Assembly: GCA_023421505.1 (NCBI GenBank)
Contig: JAEZTJ010000062.1
Coordinates: 62,001 to 126,000 of the forward strand
Source: Bacillota bacterium
GTDB lineage: Bacteria > Bacillota > Clostridia > Lachnospirales > Lachnospiraceae
Direction: 5' to 3'
DNA: 64,000 bases
The notes below the pieces were generated by a model that saw only the letters and a list, made by a program, of their open reading frames with translations, was not told the DNA's origin and ran no database searches. Positions 16,889-24,777 of this stretch are shown one piece after another. Positions within the stretch are counted from its first letter, which is position 1. Every line of letters starts with the position of its first letter. A program made the translations under genes and the position numbers.

Positions 16889-18094
16889 TTAATATATGAT
16901 ACTATTGGCTATTAAAAGAATTGCTCCCAACACAGCAGATGTTATGATTGCGGGGACTGCCACCTTCATCTCTTTTAGTACACCAGATAAAGAGGTATAG
17001 GTGGAGGAGCCGGTAAAGTTCATTGCATAGTAGGCTGAGACAGGTGGGAGAATTAATAGATATGCAACAGCCTTCAGCCAGCCATAATCAGGAATATCTG
17101 GAAAACCATTGATTACATTAACAAGTAATGCCCATAGGATTCCCATTATCCAGCCTTTTGCTGCAAATGCACGTCCTGGGATAAATGGTAGTAGGAGGGG
17201 AGTAAACAGGCATCCAGATAGAAAGGCGCCGATATAAGCATAAAAATCAATGCTACTAAACGGTCCCAGACCTATTAAATTTAATATAAATAATATACCA
17301 AATACCATCAAGGTGGGTTTTATTGCTGAGGTTAGCTCATTTGGTATGAGTACCATACGATTATAAGCATTGAATTTGACAGTACGCATCTCTGTTGTAG
17401 CTATCATGCCCGAGGAAAGGAATGCTTTAATATCATTTGCTCTGACCGGACCATATGTAATCTTAAAGGAAGTATTCTTTGTAACTTCGTGAGCAGAGAT
17501 ACCCGGCGCACCTAATTGTGGCAGTATCAAAGTCCTATGTGAGACTATCTTAGTCAACTTAGTCAAGCTGATACGGCGAATCAATTCCTTGGTTCCGAAA
17601 GTACCTTTACCCGCAGCACACCAGACATTCACTCCATTCGTATCAAGTACCATTATCCAAGCATTAATCCCAGCCAGTTCTTTTCTGAGCATATCAAAGG
17701 TAAGCTTATAATTCGCGGTTACCAACACCGGAGAATTCTTATCTGGGCTACCCACACAATAAAGTCCGGGGCTGATTTTATAACTCATTCTATTGATCCC
17801 CCAACGTACCTTCCAAGCGCCAAGAATATCCCTCATACTTAACTTTGTTGCTACCTGAGGAACTGGATTAATAGGGGTATTCATATATCCAGTTATCCAT
17901 TTTTCCTTTGGTCTGCAGCATTCATTAGTAGTAGTACCGCACTTATTTATTGAACCGCAATCACATGCAGTGCTGTCCTCATTTATATAGCTATATTCAC
18001 TTGCAGAATCACTATCACATGCTGAACTGCAGCCACTTTCAAAACGACAATCACATGCAGAATCACATTCACTTACAGAACTACAATCACTCAT
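16889..18094 (-). CDS. hgcA: Mercury-methylating corrinoid protein HgcA with Cys/Ser/Asp-rich N-terminal extension
   Basis: The 401-residue product has the HgcA cap-helix signature NVWCAAGKGTFGT, with the cobalt-coordinating Cys159, a corrinoid-binding domain opening GAWKVRWGI...PGLYCVGSPD...PVLVTANYKL, and a C-terminal membrane domain of about five helices from residue 255. HgcA transfers a methyl group from its corrinoid to Hg(II). Residues 61-80 (RPKEKWITGY...) look like a normal HgcA start. In front lies an extra stretch of about 57 residues with nine Cys plus Cys59/60, rich in Ser and Asp. The start is supported by AGGAGATG upstream. It lies 23 nt after marR, in one operon with hgcB. Confidence 0.9.
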   Translation of the reverse strand: MSDCSSVSECDSACDCRFESGCSSACDSDSASEYSYINEDSTACDCGSINKCGTTTNECCRPKEKWITGYMNTPINPVPQVATKLSMRDILGAWKVRWGINRMSYKISPGLYCVGSPDKNSPVLVTANYKLTFDMLRKELAGINAWIMVLDTNGVNVWCAAGKGTFGTKELIRRISLTKLTKIVSHRTLILPQLGAPGISAHEVTKNTSFKITYGPVRANDIKAFLSSGMIATTEMRTVKFNAYNRMVLIPNELTSAIKPTLMVFGILFILNLIGLGPFSSIDFYAYIGAFLSGCLFTPLLLPFIPGRAFAAKGWIMGILWALLVNVINGFPDIPDYGWLKAVAYLLILPPVSAYYAMNFTGSSTYTSLSGVLKEMKVAVPAIITSAVLGAILLIANSIIY

Positions 18095-18117
18095 TATTTT
18101 ATCATCTCCTTATTTTT

Positions 18118-18561
18118 TTAACAACATTCCTTCTCCTCAATCGCTGTCAACAGTAGCTCCAAACTTTCTAGAATTTGTTCTCTCTTTTCCACTGGAAGAC
18201 GTTTGTAGATATGGTTAAAGTAGGTACTCATTCTGTTTTCAATATCATGATATAAGTTTTTACCAGTATCAGTCAGAGCTATGGTAACATATCGTCTATC
18301 CCGCTGATTAACCTCCCTGATTGCAAGCTCCCGGTTAACAAGATTGTTGACTGTCCTACTCATAGAACTGTTTTCAATATTTAGCAATTCAGCAAGTTCA
18401 TTCAGTGAAATACTTTCGGCGCGGCCTATTTCAACAAGAGCATGGCATTGTGACAAGGTGATTTTACAACAGGACATCTGGGAATCACCCAGTATTCCCA
18501 ACTTTCGTTCAAGGATGCGGATTATTTCACGCAGTTGTGTTGCGCTATTTAAATAAGTCAT
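18118..18561 (-). CDS. MarR-family regulator with vicinal cysteines
   Basis: The 147-residue winged-helix protein shows the MarR pattern (LNELAELLNIENSSMSRTVNNLVNRELAIRE, then RDRRYVTIALTDTGKNL). Vicinal cysteines occur at Cys31/32 (MSCCKITLSQC) and at the C-terminus (ECC), a plausible soft-metal(loid) sensing set. It is the first intact gene of the leftward operon with hgcA and hgcB, and a dyad sits between the -35 and -10 of its promoter. Regulation of hgcAB by this protein is inferred from the operon layout. Confidence 0.85.
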   Translation of the reverse strand: MTYLNSATQLREIIRILERKLGILGDSQMSCCKITLSQCHALVEIGRAESISLNELAELLNIENSSMSRTVNNLVNRELAIREVNQRDRRYVTIALTDTGKNLYHDIENRMSTYFNHIYKRLPVEKREQILESLELLLTAIEEKECC

Positions 18562-18584
18562 ACGTATTCATCTCCATTTCTTAA

Positions 18585-18667
18585 TCATTTGGCAATTTTT
18601 AAGCCACCGTCTGTATAAATAATCTTTCCAATAATGTAATCCGACATATCAGATAAGCGAAATGCAT
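18585..18667 (-). pseudogene. C-terminal remnant of a short-chain dehydrogenase/reductase
   Basis: On the reverse strand 18662-18585 reads FRLSDMSDYIIGKIIYTDGG then LKIAK and stop, the characteristic C-terminus of an SDR enzyme. Directly upstream is an intact GGAGGTGATT-ATG start (ATG at 18667) in a different frame. This looks like an internal deletion that removed nearly the whole gene but left its ribosome site and tail. It lies in the leader of the marR-hgcAB transcript. Confidence 0.6.
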
Positions 18668-18744
18668 AATCACCTCCATTCCTACGTGTGTTTATATAAA
18701 TCTGTAGGTAATCAATATATTTAACTATTAATAATCATTTGCAA

Positions 18745-18776
18745 ATATACTAACATACAATAGTTAGCATATGCAA
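18745..18776 (-). promoter_or_regulatory. Promoter and dyad for the marR-hgcA-hgcB operon
   Basis: On the reverse strand TTGCAT (18776-18771) and TAGTAT (18752-18747) are spaced by 18 nt. A dyad ATAT-N-CTAAC-N8-GTTAG-N-ATAT spans 18745-18772, so a bound regulator (probably the MarR protein) would block RNA polymerase. Confidence 0.55.
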
Positions 18777-18817
18777 CTAATATTCTAAATATTACTAAAA
18801 TAAATAAGAGTATCATA

Positions 18818-18868
18818 TTGACATTTATCTATATGATGTTATAATTTGATATAGAGACTTATCTATAT
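18818..18868 (+). promoter_or_regulatory. arsR promoter and ArsR operators
   Basis: TTGACA (18818-18823) and TATAAT (18840-18845) are spaced by 16 nt. The spacer carries TTATCTATATGATG, shared with the promoter at 16097. Downstream, ATATAGA (18849-18855) and TCTATAT (18862-18868) form a 7-6-7 dyad. This is the expected layout of an autoregulated ArsR promoter. Confidence 0.65.
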
Positions 18869-18900
18869 CATGATAAATTACAACTACAGGAGGAAATTTA

Positions 18901-19230
18901 ATGAAAGAGACGAAGAATTTGGCATTACTTTTTAAAGCTGTATCCGACGAGACCAGACTTAAAATTATTGAAATATTATCCTGTGGGGAAATGTGTGCCT
19001 GTGATATTCTGGAATACTTTCATATCACGCAGCCTACGTTATCCTATCATATGAAAACTTTAACAGATAGCGGTCTTGTAACCGTCAGAAAGGAAAGCTC
19101 ATGGATGAAATATAATCTAAATCTGGAGCTTATCGCTGAAATAAAACAGTTTTGGATTAGTATACAGGAACCGAAAGAGGACTGTATCTGCCATTCCATA
19201 AAGGGGGGAGGTAAAACATGCGAATCATAA
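18901..19230 (+). CDS. arsR: Arsenical-resistance operon repressor ArsR
   Basis: The 109-residue protein has the classic ArsR arrangement: FKAVSDETRLKIIEIL, the helix-3 metalloid box GEMCACDILEYF with Cys32/Cys34 (plus Cys28), and the recognition helix TQPTLSYHMKTLTDSGLVTV. Arsenite binding to the CxC pair releases DNA in characterised family members. AGGAGG precedes the ATG. Its promoter carries two operator-like motifs. The gene overlaps a truncated CoA-disulfide-reductase-like frame by 13 nt. Confidence 0.92.
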   Translation: MKETKNLALLFKAVSDETRLKIIEILSCGEMCACDILEYFHITQPTLSYHMKTLTDSGLVTVRKESSWMKYNLNLELIAEIKQFWISIQEPKEDCICHSIKGGGKTCES

Positions 19231-19520
19231 TCATCGGCGCTGTAGCCGCAGGTACATCAGCAGCAGCCAAGGTGAGAAGTAATAGCGAAGAGGCTGAAAT
19301 TATAATTTATGAAAAAGACAGCTTCATATCATATTCCGGATGCGGCATGCCATATTACATCGGAGGCGATGTAGAAAATGATGAAGATCTTACACCTTGT
19401 GATCCCGCATTCTTCAAAAGTAAATATAACACGTGGATATATTTACTTTGCATGAAGTATTGGGAATTGATACAGAGAAGAAAACCATTACAGTTAAGAA
19501 GCTGATATTTAAACTATAAA
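19218..19520 (+). pseudogene. Truncated CoA-disulfide reductase-like flavoprotein
   Basis: The first about 75 residues (MRIIIIGAVAAGTSAAAKVR, EIIIYEKDSFISYSGCGMPY, YIGGD) match the FAD-binding and redox-Cys start of pyridine nucleotide-disulfide oxidoreductases of the CoADR/NADH oxidase type. After SKYN the frame shifts; the expected VLGIDTEKKTITVKKL appears in another frame near 19457-19512. Nothing follows from an enzyme normally about 450-550 residues long. It is a decayed fragment that would have been translationally coupled to arsR. Confidence 0.75.
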
Positions 19521-19604
19521 AAAGAATGTTAAAATGATTTTAGAGAAAATTTATTTTATATAAAATATGTTTTATAAACAAGGTAACATAAATTTTCTTC
19601 ATCA

Positions 19605-19637
19605 TATAATATGCATATATGCTCATATACTTATAAT
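19605..19637 (+). promoter_or_regulatory. Candidate promoter/operator of the arsR-acr3-arsD-arsA operon
   Basis: TATAAT occurs at 19605-19610 and again at 19632-19637. Between them GCATATATGC (19613-19622) is a perfect 10-bp palindrome inside an ATAT-rich stretch typical of ArsR sites. No convincing -35 is visible. The ribosome site AGGAGGTGG follows. Confidence 0.4.
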
Positions 19638-19653
19638 AGTAGGAGGTGGATAT

Positions 19654-20031
19654 ATGATCGATATGTTATTTAAAGCACTGTCAGAAGAAAGCAGATTAAG
19701 AATATTAGCAATCTTAATTGAACGCGATATGTGTGTATGCGAAATTGAAATCTGCCTTAATATGACACAATCCAATGCATCAAGACATCTTACAGCACTT
19801 AAAAATTGTGGGATTCTTGATTGCTATAAACAAGCACAATGGGCATATTACAAGATAAGCGAAAAGTTTAAAACGGACGATCATGAATTATGGAGTTACT
19901 TACAGCGCATATTACCTAAAATCCCAACATATCAGAAAGATCAAGATGAAACTAATAAATATAAAGGAATAAACCTTTGTTTTGAAAAAAATCAAGAAAG
20001 TTATATTAAAGAAAGAGGTAATAAGATATGA
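19654..20031 (+). CDS. arsR: ArsR-family arsenic repressor (second copy)
   Basis: The 125-residue product starts at ATG 19654, seven bases after AGGAGGTGG; the longer frame from 19567 lacks a ribosome site. It has LFKALSEESRLRILAIL, the metalloid box MCVCEIEICLNM with Cys27/Cys29, and the recognition helix TQSNASRHLTALKNCGILD. Its stop overlaps the acr3 start by four bases (ATGA), so it is translationally coupled to the arsenite pump. It is the local regulator of the acr3-arsD-arsA operon. Confidence 0.9.
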   Translation: MIDMLFKALSEESRLRILAILIERDMCVCEIEICLNMTQSNASRHLTALKNCGILDCYKQAQWAYYKISEKFKTDDHELWSYLQRILPKIPTYQKDQDETNKYKGINLCFEKNQESYIKERGNKI

Positions 20032-21107
20032 GTAAAAATAAAGCACAAGGTATTGGTTTCTTTGAAAAATATCTTACAATATGGGTAGCCCTGTGTATGG
20101 TTGCGGGAATTTTTATTAGTAAATTTCTACCTGGCATACCTACGTTTTTAGAAAATTTTGAATATGCAGAGCAGTCGCTCCCTATTGCATTACTAATCTG
20201 GATAATGATTTATCCAATGATGATGAAAATAGATTTTAAATCAATAAAGAATGTAAGACGACATCCTGTAGGTTTATTTATATCTACAGGAACAAGCTGG
20301 ATGATTAAACCCTTCTTAATGTTTGGGCTGGCTTCATTATTCTTTAATATAGTTTTTAATGTATTTATACCGGCTGATCTAGCACAAAGCTATATTGCAG
20401 GAGCAGTTTTGCTTGGTGCAGCACCATGTACAGCTATGGTGTTCGTTTGGAGCAACCTTACGAAAGGAGATCCTGCACATACTCTGGTACAGGTATCGAT
20501 TAATGATATTCTTATTATATTTTTATTTGTACCAATCGTATCCTTTTTATTAGGGATAAATAATCTTCAAGTTCCATGGGATACATTATTCTTTTCAGTT
20601 ATATTATTTGTTGTTGTTCCATTAGTAGCCGGTGCCCTAACTAGATACTTAATGATTAAGAAAAAAGGGTTGAAGTACTTTAATGAAAGATTTGTTACTA
20701 AGTTTGACAGTATTACAACTGTTGGTTTGCTTTTAACATTAGTAATCATCTTTTCATTCCAAGGGGATACAATTTTAGATAATCCTTTCCATGTACTTTT
20801 AATTGCTGTTCCACTTATTCTTCAGAATGTAATAACTTCAGCTTTCGCTTATTTCGTATGTAGAGTAACAAAACAACCACATAATATAGCTGCTCCGGCA
20901 GCTCTTATTGGAGCATCAGATTTTTTTGAACTATCGGTTGCAGTAGCGGTTACATTATTTGGTGCTGACTCTCCAGTAGTTCTAGTTTGTACTGTAGGAG
21001 TACTCACAGAGGTACCTGTAATGCTTATACTTGTAAAATTTGTTAATAAAACTAAGTATTGGTTTCATGATATAATTGCTACAACAAGAGAACCAATAGA
21101 GAATTAA
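20028..21107 (+). CDS. acr3: Arsenite efflux permease Acr3
   Basis: The 359-residue protein has about ten transmembrane helices. The Acr3 signatures are present: the essential cysteine in LLGAAPCTAMVF (Cys134), WMIKPFLMFGL, and the helix-9 segment GASDFFELSVAVAV with its conserved Glu (the usual Asn of GASNFFEL is Asp here). Acr3 exports As(III) across the membrane using the proton-motive force. It is coupled to arsR by ATGA overlap and followed by arsD and arsA; an ArsA ATPase beside Acr3 suggests ATP-assisted export. Confidence 0.93.
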   Translation: MSKNKAQGIGFFEKYLTIWVALCMVAGIFISKFLPGIPTFLENFEYAEQSLPIALLIWIMIYPMMMKIDFKSIKNVRRHPVGLFISTGTSWMIKPFLMFGLASLFFNIVFNVFIPADLAQSYIAGAVLLGAAPCTAMVFVWSNLTKGDPAHTLVQVSINDILIIFLFVPIVSFLLGINNLQVPWDTLFFSVILFVVVPLVAGALTRYLMIKKKGLKYFNERFVTKFDSITTVGLLLTLVIIFSFQGDTILDNPFHVLLIAVPLILQNVITSAFAYFVCRVTKQPHNIAAPAALIGASDFFELSVAVAVTLFGADSPVVLVCTVGVLTEVPVMLILVKFVNKTKYWFHDIIATTREPIEN

Positions 21108-21181
21108 ATAAAAAATAAGGATTACATCTCAAGTATAATACTTAGATTAAACATCTAATAATAAAAATTGGAGGCTAGATT

Positions 21182-21574
21182 ATGAAGAAATTAGAAATAT
21201 TTGAACCGGCTATGTGTTGCCCGACAGGCTTGTGCGGAGTTGGAGTAGATCCTGAGTTACTCAGAATTTCAACCGTACTTGATACACTGGAGAAGAAGGA
21301 TATAAAAGTTGAGAGATACAATTTAACAAGTGCTCCGCAGGTTTTTATAACAAATAAAATAGTTAATCAATACATTAAAGAAAAAGGAGTGGAGGGATTA
21401 CCTGTTGCTGTCCTGAATGGTGAACTTGTAGTTAGTGGAAGATACCCTAGTAATGAAGAATTTACCTCATTACTTGACTTATCACAGGATGTTCTAGAAG
21501 TACAAAAGGTAGAAAAGGAAGATTCAGATAATTCCGACGGATGCTGTTGCTCTGGGGGATGCTGCTGTAATTAA
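21182..21574 (+). CDS. arsD: Arsenic metallochaperone ArsD
   Basis: The 130-residue protein opens MKKLEIFEPAMCCPTGLCGV with the chaperone cysteines Cys12, Cys13 and Cys18, and ends with two Cys triplets (residues 121-123 and 127-129). ArsD receives As(III) and passes it to ArsA, raising its ATPase activity. ATTGGAGG precedes the ATG. The double vicinal Cys tail is more extensive than the single extra pair in the Escherichia plasmid protein. Confidence 0.93.
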   Translation: MKKLEIFEPAMCCPTGLCGVGVDPELLRISTVLDTLEKKDIKVERYNLTSAPQVFITNKIVNQYIKEKGVEGLPVAVLNGELVVSGRYPSNEEFTSLLDLSQDVLEVQKVEKEDSDNSDGCCCSGGCCCN

Positions 21575-21590
21575 ATAGGAAGGTATTAGT

Positions 21591-21656
21591 ATGCCTGATT
21601 TAATAAAGGTTAAGGTTTTTGCTATTAAGAATCAAGCTGTCGGCGGAAGGAACTAA
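21591..21656 (+). CDS. Micro-ORF between arsD and arsA (21 aa)
   Basis: ATG 21591 follows AGGAAGG at good spacing and encodes MPDLIKVKVFAIKNQAVGGR then Asn and stop. The opening resembles the first strand of small thioredoxin/glutaredoxin-fold proteins, so this may be the stub of a truncated gene. Alternatively it is a spacer peptide keeping ribosomes on the arsD-arsA message. Confidence 0.35.
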   Translation: MPDLIKVKVFAIKNQAVGGRN

Positions 21657-21690
21657 TATAAATGCATTTTAAAGGAAAGGTGTATAAATA

Positions 21691-23430
21691 ATGAATTTAT
21701 TTCATTCAGATAATATACAACTGACGAAATATCTTTTTTATACCGGGAAAGGTGGCGTCGGCAAAACGTCTGTGGCATGTGCAACCGCGGTAAATCTTGC
21801 TGATAGTGGTAAACAGGTATTATTGATAAGTACCGATCCTGCCTCCAATCTCCAGGATGTTTTTCAGGAAAATTTAAATAACAAAGGTGTTGGAATAAAG
21901 GAAGTTCCGGGCCTAATGGTGATTAACTTAGATCCCATACAGGCTGCTGCGGAGTACCGTGAAAGTGTTATCGCACCCTACAGAGGTTTTCTGCCTGAAT
22001 CAGCAATTACCAATATGGAAGAACAGATGTCAGGCTCCTGTACCGTCGAAATCGCGGCTTTTAATGAATTTTCAAAGTTTGTAACAGATACCAGATTACA
22101 GGGAGATTTTGACCATATCATATTTGATACAGCTCCAACCGGCCACACATTAAGGATGCTCCAGTTACCATCTGCATGGAGTAATTTTATCAGTGAGAAT
22201 ACACATGGAGCTTCTTGTTTGGGTCAGTTATCCGGATTAGAAGATAAAAAAGAAACATATAAAAATGCAGTTAAAACGCTTTCTGATGGAGTTCTTACAA
22301 CTCTTATTCTGGTATCACGACCAGAAGAAACTCCTCTAAAGGAAGCTGACAGAGCGTCAAAGGAATTAAAGGAATTGGGAGTAAGGAATCAACTTCTGGT
22401 CATCAACGGAATAATCAATGATTATGATGATGATGTATCCCAAAGTTTCTATGAAAAACAACAAAGAGCTTTATCCGATATACCGGAGGAACTCAAATCT
22501 CTTGATAAATTTATAATTCCTTTAAGGGCTTATAACATAACAGGTATTGATAATGTTAGATCATTCCTTAAGAATGATAAATTTTATAGTAATACTGATA
22601 AGATCAAAGCAACAGTAATACCGAATTTAACTGATGTTGTTGATGACCTTTATCAAACTGGGAAAAGAGTTATTTTCACGATGGGTAAAGGAGGTGTAGG
22701 AAAGACATCTATAGCCGCAGCAATTGCATATGGTTTAGCTAAAAAAGGTGAAAAAGTTCATCTGACAACCACAGATCCCGCAGCTCATCTTAAGTTTGTC
22801 ATAAATGAGAGCAATGGAATTACGATGAGTCATATTGATGAAAAGGCGGAATTAATAAAGTATCAGGTGGAAATACTTACTGAAGCAAGAAAAACGATGT
22901 CTGCAAATGATGTTGCCTATATCGAAGAAGACCTCCGTTCTCCCTGCACCCAGGAGATAGCAGTATTTAGGGCATTTGCAGAAGTAGTTGATAAAGCAGA
23001 AGATCAGATTGTGGTAATAGATACAGCACCGACTGGTCATACGCTTCTTCTTTTAGACTCAACGCAAAGTTATCATAAGGAAATTCAAAGATCACAAGGT
23101 AATATTCCAGAAAAGGTAAGAAAGCTTTTACCAAGACTTCGAAATTCAAAAGAAACAGAAGTAATTATTGTAACTCTTGCTGAAGCTACGCCGGTTTATG
23201 AAGCAATGAGACTTGAGGACGATTTAAAAAGAGCAGAAATAGCTACTAAATGGTGGGTAATTAATGCTTCATTTTATCAAAGTGGAACAGTAAATCCTCT
23301 TCTGTCAGCTAAGGCAAAAAATGAGATTGAATGGATAAATTATGTAGATAGTCATACAGCAGGTAATTTTGCGATAATGCCATGGATTGCAGACAAAATA
23401 GACGCTGAGAAGTTGTTGGGAGAAAGCTAA
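21691..23430 (+). CDS. arsA: Arsenical pump-driving ATPase ArsA
   Basis: The 579-residue protein is a tandem repeat of two ArsA/GET3 ATPase halves, each with a deviant Walker A (GKGGVGKTS at residues 19-27 and again near residue 330), a DPAS/DPAA switch and the DTAPTGHTLR/L motif. The metal-site cysteines are visible in SGSCTVE (first half) and SPCTQE (second half). It couples ATP hydrolysis to arsenite export through Acr3 and takes As(III) from ArsD. AAAGGAAAGG precedes the ATG. It is the last gene of the operon. Confidence 0.93.
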   Translation: MNLFHSDNIQLTKYLFYTGKGGVGKTSVACATAVNLADSGKQVLLISTDPASNLQDVFQENLNNKGVGIKEVPGLMVINLDPIQAAAEYRESVIAPYRGFLPESAITNMEEQMSGSCTVEIAAFNEFSKFVTDTRLQGDFDHIIFDTAPTGHTLRMLQLPSAWSNFISENTHGASCLGQLSGLEDKKETYKNAVKTLSDGVLTTLILVSRPEETPLKEADRASKELKELGVRNQLLVINGIINDYDDDVSQSFYEKQQRALSDIPEELKSLDKFIIPLRAYNITGIDNVRSFLKNDKFYSNTDKIKATVIPNLTDVVDDLYQTGKRVIFTMGKGGVGKTSIAAAIAYGLAKKGEKVHLTTTDPAAHLKFVINESNGITMSHIDEKAELIKYQVEILTEARKTMSANDVAYIEEDLRSPCTQEIAVFRAFAEVVDKAEDQIVVIDTAPTGHTLLLLDSTQSYHKEIQRSQGNIPEKVRKLLPRLRNSKETEVIIVTLAEATPVYEAMRLEDDLKRAEIATKWWVINASFYQSGTVNPLLSAKAKNEIEWINYVDSHTAGNFAIMPWIADKIDAEKLLGES

Positions 23431-23482
23431 TTTATCTTACGGATGAAGCTCAAGATTATTGATATAAAATGAAAATAAATAT

Positions 23483-23529
23483 AAGTAGCCAATTACGAGT
23501 AAATAACCGCTGTTTTTGGCTACTTTTTA
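23483..23529 (+). terminator. Intrinsic terminator of the ars operon
   Basis: AAGTAGCC (23483-23490) pairs with GGCTACTT (23518-23525) around a 27-nt loop, followed by a T run. It lies 53 nt after arsA. Confidence 0.6.
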
Positions 23530-23635
23530 TGTGTATAATATTATTAATAACAAAGGATTCCACAAAAAATCCATTTAAATTTCTTTTTAGTATATTAAAA
23601 GAATTATTGAAAATAACGGAAACTTTTCATGAAAC

Positions 23636-23659
23636 GACGAACATTTATGTCAATCGACA
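23636..23659 (-). repeat. Right terminal inverted repeat of the island
   Basis: The reverse complement begins TGTCGATTGACATAAA and matches the left end 14220-14243 at 23 of 24 positions. Only one copy is found here, unlike the five at the left end. Confidence 0.65.
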
Positions 23660-23909
23660 TGAGCGAAGATAAATAATGATTTGCAAGAAGATAATCAAGT
23701 TAGTTATAACTATTCGCAAAACCTAAGTTTAACGAATAGTATACAGTTTGGTTTTTATCTATTATCCAAGTGAAAATTGTTATAGAAAATTAATAAACCC
23801 AGCAATTAAGCATAATATCTAATATTCTACAACTAATTTAAATTGATTAGTTAGTGAATAATCATATTTATGCATCGTTCACAATCTTTCATACATAAAT
23901 ATACACATC

Positions 23910-24160
23910 TACAACTGCATTTTTTACTGGCTCTATATAAAGTATTTTTGCTATACCCGTTATATTTGTAATTTCCTAATAGTGTATCTATCTTTCATTT
24001 TTAATATTTCACTTAATTGCTTTTTAGAGTATTTATCTGGCCTTCCTGCGATTGTTACATTATTGTTTTGATGATTTATTTTAGATTTATATGCCCTGCA
24101 CATTTCTTTAGCTCCTCTATTGCTTTCGCAATCTGTTCGTTTACGCCACATGGGATTTGT
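23910..24160 (-). pseudogene. Degenerate serine-recombinase C-terminal helix-turn-helix
   Basis: The reverse strand reads NVTIAGRPDKYSKKQLSEIL followed by YTIRKL and, after a frameshift, TGIAKNTLYRASKK. This Gly-Arg-Pro-x-Lys-Tyr opening and the TGIxxxTLYR helix are typical of the DNA-binding tail of Hin/resolvase-type recombinases. No catalytic domain remains. It sits just outside the island's right end. Confidence 0.45.
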
Positions 24161-24423
24161 ATGATGGGAAGTCCTGCAAGTATTTCCTCCCGAGTGGATT
24201 TTGGCTTCTTTTGGTCACGCAGGCTTCATGTATTCAATTGTTTCTTTTTGAAGCTGCACAAACTCAGCCAGATTTCCCTGTTCCATGTGATTATCGGTCC
24301 TTTTAAGTATACATAAAGTATACCATAAAACGGCTGAGTTTCCCACTAAAACAGGAACGAGAAAGCTCTGAAAAACGCTGAAAATATCGCATTCTGAGGC
24401 GTTTTTACCGTCATTTTTAGGTG

Positions 24424-24777
24424 TTAAAACTGCTTGTTTGTTACTGATTTGATTGCTTTTGGCTGGTCAATAGAAAGTCCTTCACATAGCCAGCGGTACT
24501 CCTGTCTTGTAAGGTTTCTTCCCTCAGAAGCATTCCTCGGCCACTGGAATCTCCCGTTGTCGAGGCGTTTATATAGAAGGACAAACCCGTCTTTCTCAAA
24601 GTGTAATGCTTTTAGTCAATCGCATCTCTTGCCGCAGAAAAGAAACAGGGAATTGCTGTAGGGATCCATTTCATATGTATCCCGGATAATTGCCATCAAG
24701 CCGTCTATACTCCGGCGCTTATTAGTATACCCAGTGACCAGGTAAATCTTCGCAACACCGGAGAGTTCACCTAACAC
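24424..24777 (-). pseudogene. tnpB: IS66 TnpB (orf2) with an in-frame stop
   Basis: Starting at GTG 24777 the frame reads IYLVTGYTNKRRSIDGLMAI, then DPYSNSLFLFCGKRCD, a TGA, and then LKALHFEKDGFVLLYKRL and RWLCEGLSIDQPKAI. The total of 117 codons is the normal family length. TGA replaces the usual Arg codon (CGA to TGA). Confidence 0.75.

Larger units (their letters stand above)
14220..23659. mobile_element. Metal(loid)-resistance island bounded by 24-nt terminal inverted repeats, no transposase
   Basis: 14220-14243 and the reverse complement of 23636-23659 both begin TGTCGATTGACATAAA and match at 23 of 24 positions. They lie outermost and point inward, as transposon ends do. The left end has further internal binding-site-like repeats (separate entry), the arrangement of TnsB/TniA-type (Tn7, Tn5053, CAST) ends, which also start TGT. 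The cargo is arsenic resistance, hgcAB and ferredoxins. No transposase, ATPase or targeting gene is present. The flanking 5-mers (TCAAC and TGAGC) are not a target-site duplication, so the two ends may not come from one insertion event. Confidence 0.5.

Noticed and set aside
16889..18094. HgcA as an acetyl-CoA synthase corrinoid subunit (CdhD-like)
   Set aside because: The cap-helix NVWCAAGKG, the C-terminal membrane domain and the adjacent HgcB are specific to HgcA.
17950..18156. Forward-strand ORF over the HgcA N-terminus
   Set aside because: It is the His/Gln-rich shadow of the Cys/Ser/Asp-rich extension; no ribosome site, and hgcA on the other strand is well supported.
14220..23659. A CAST or complete Tn7-like transposon
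   Set aside because: No TnsA/B/C, TniQ, Cas gene or CRISPR is present; only the ends resemble such elements.
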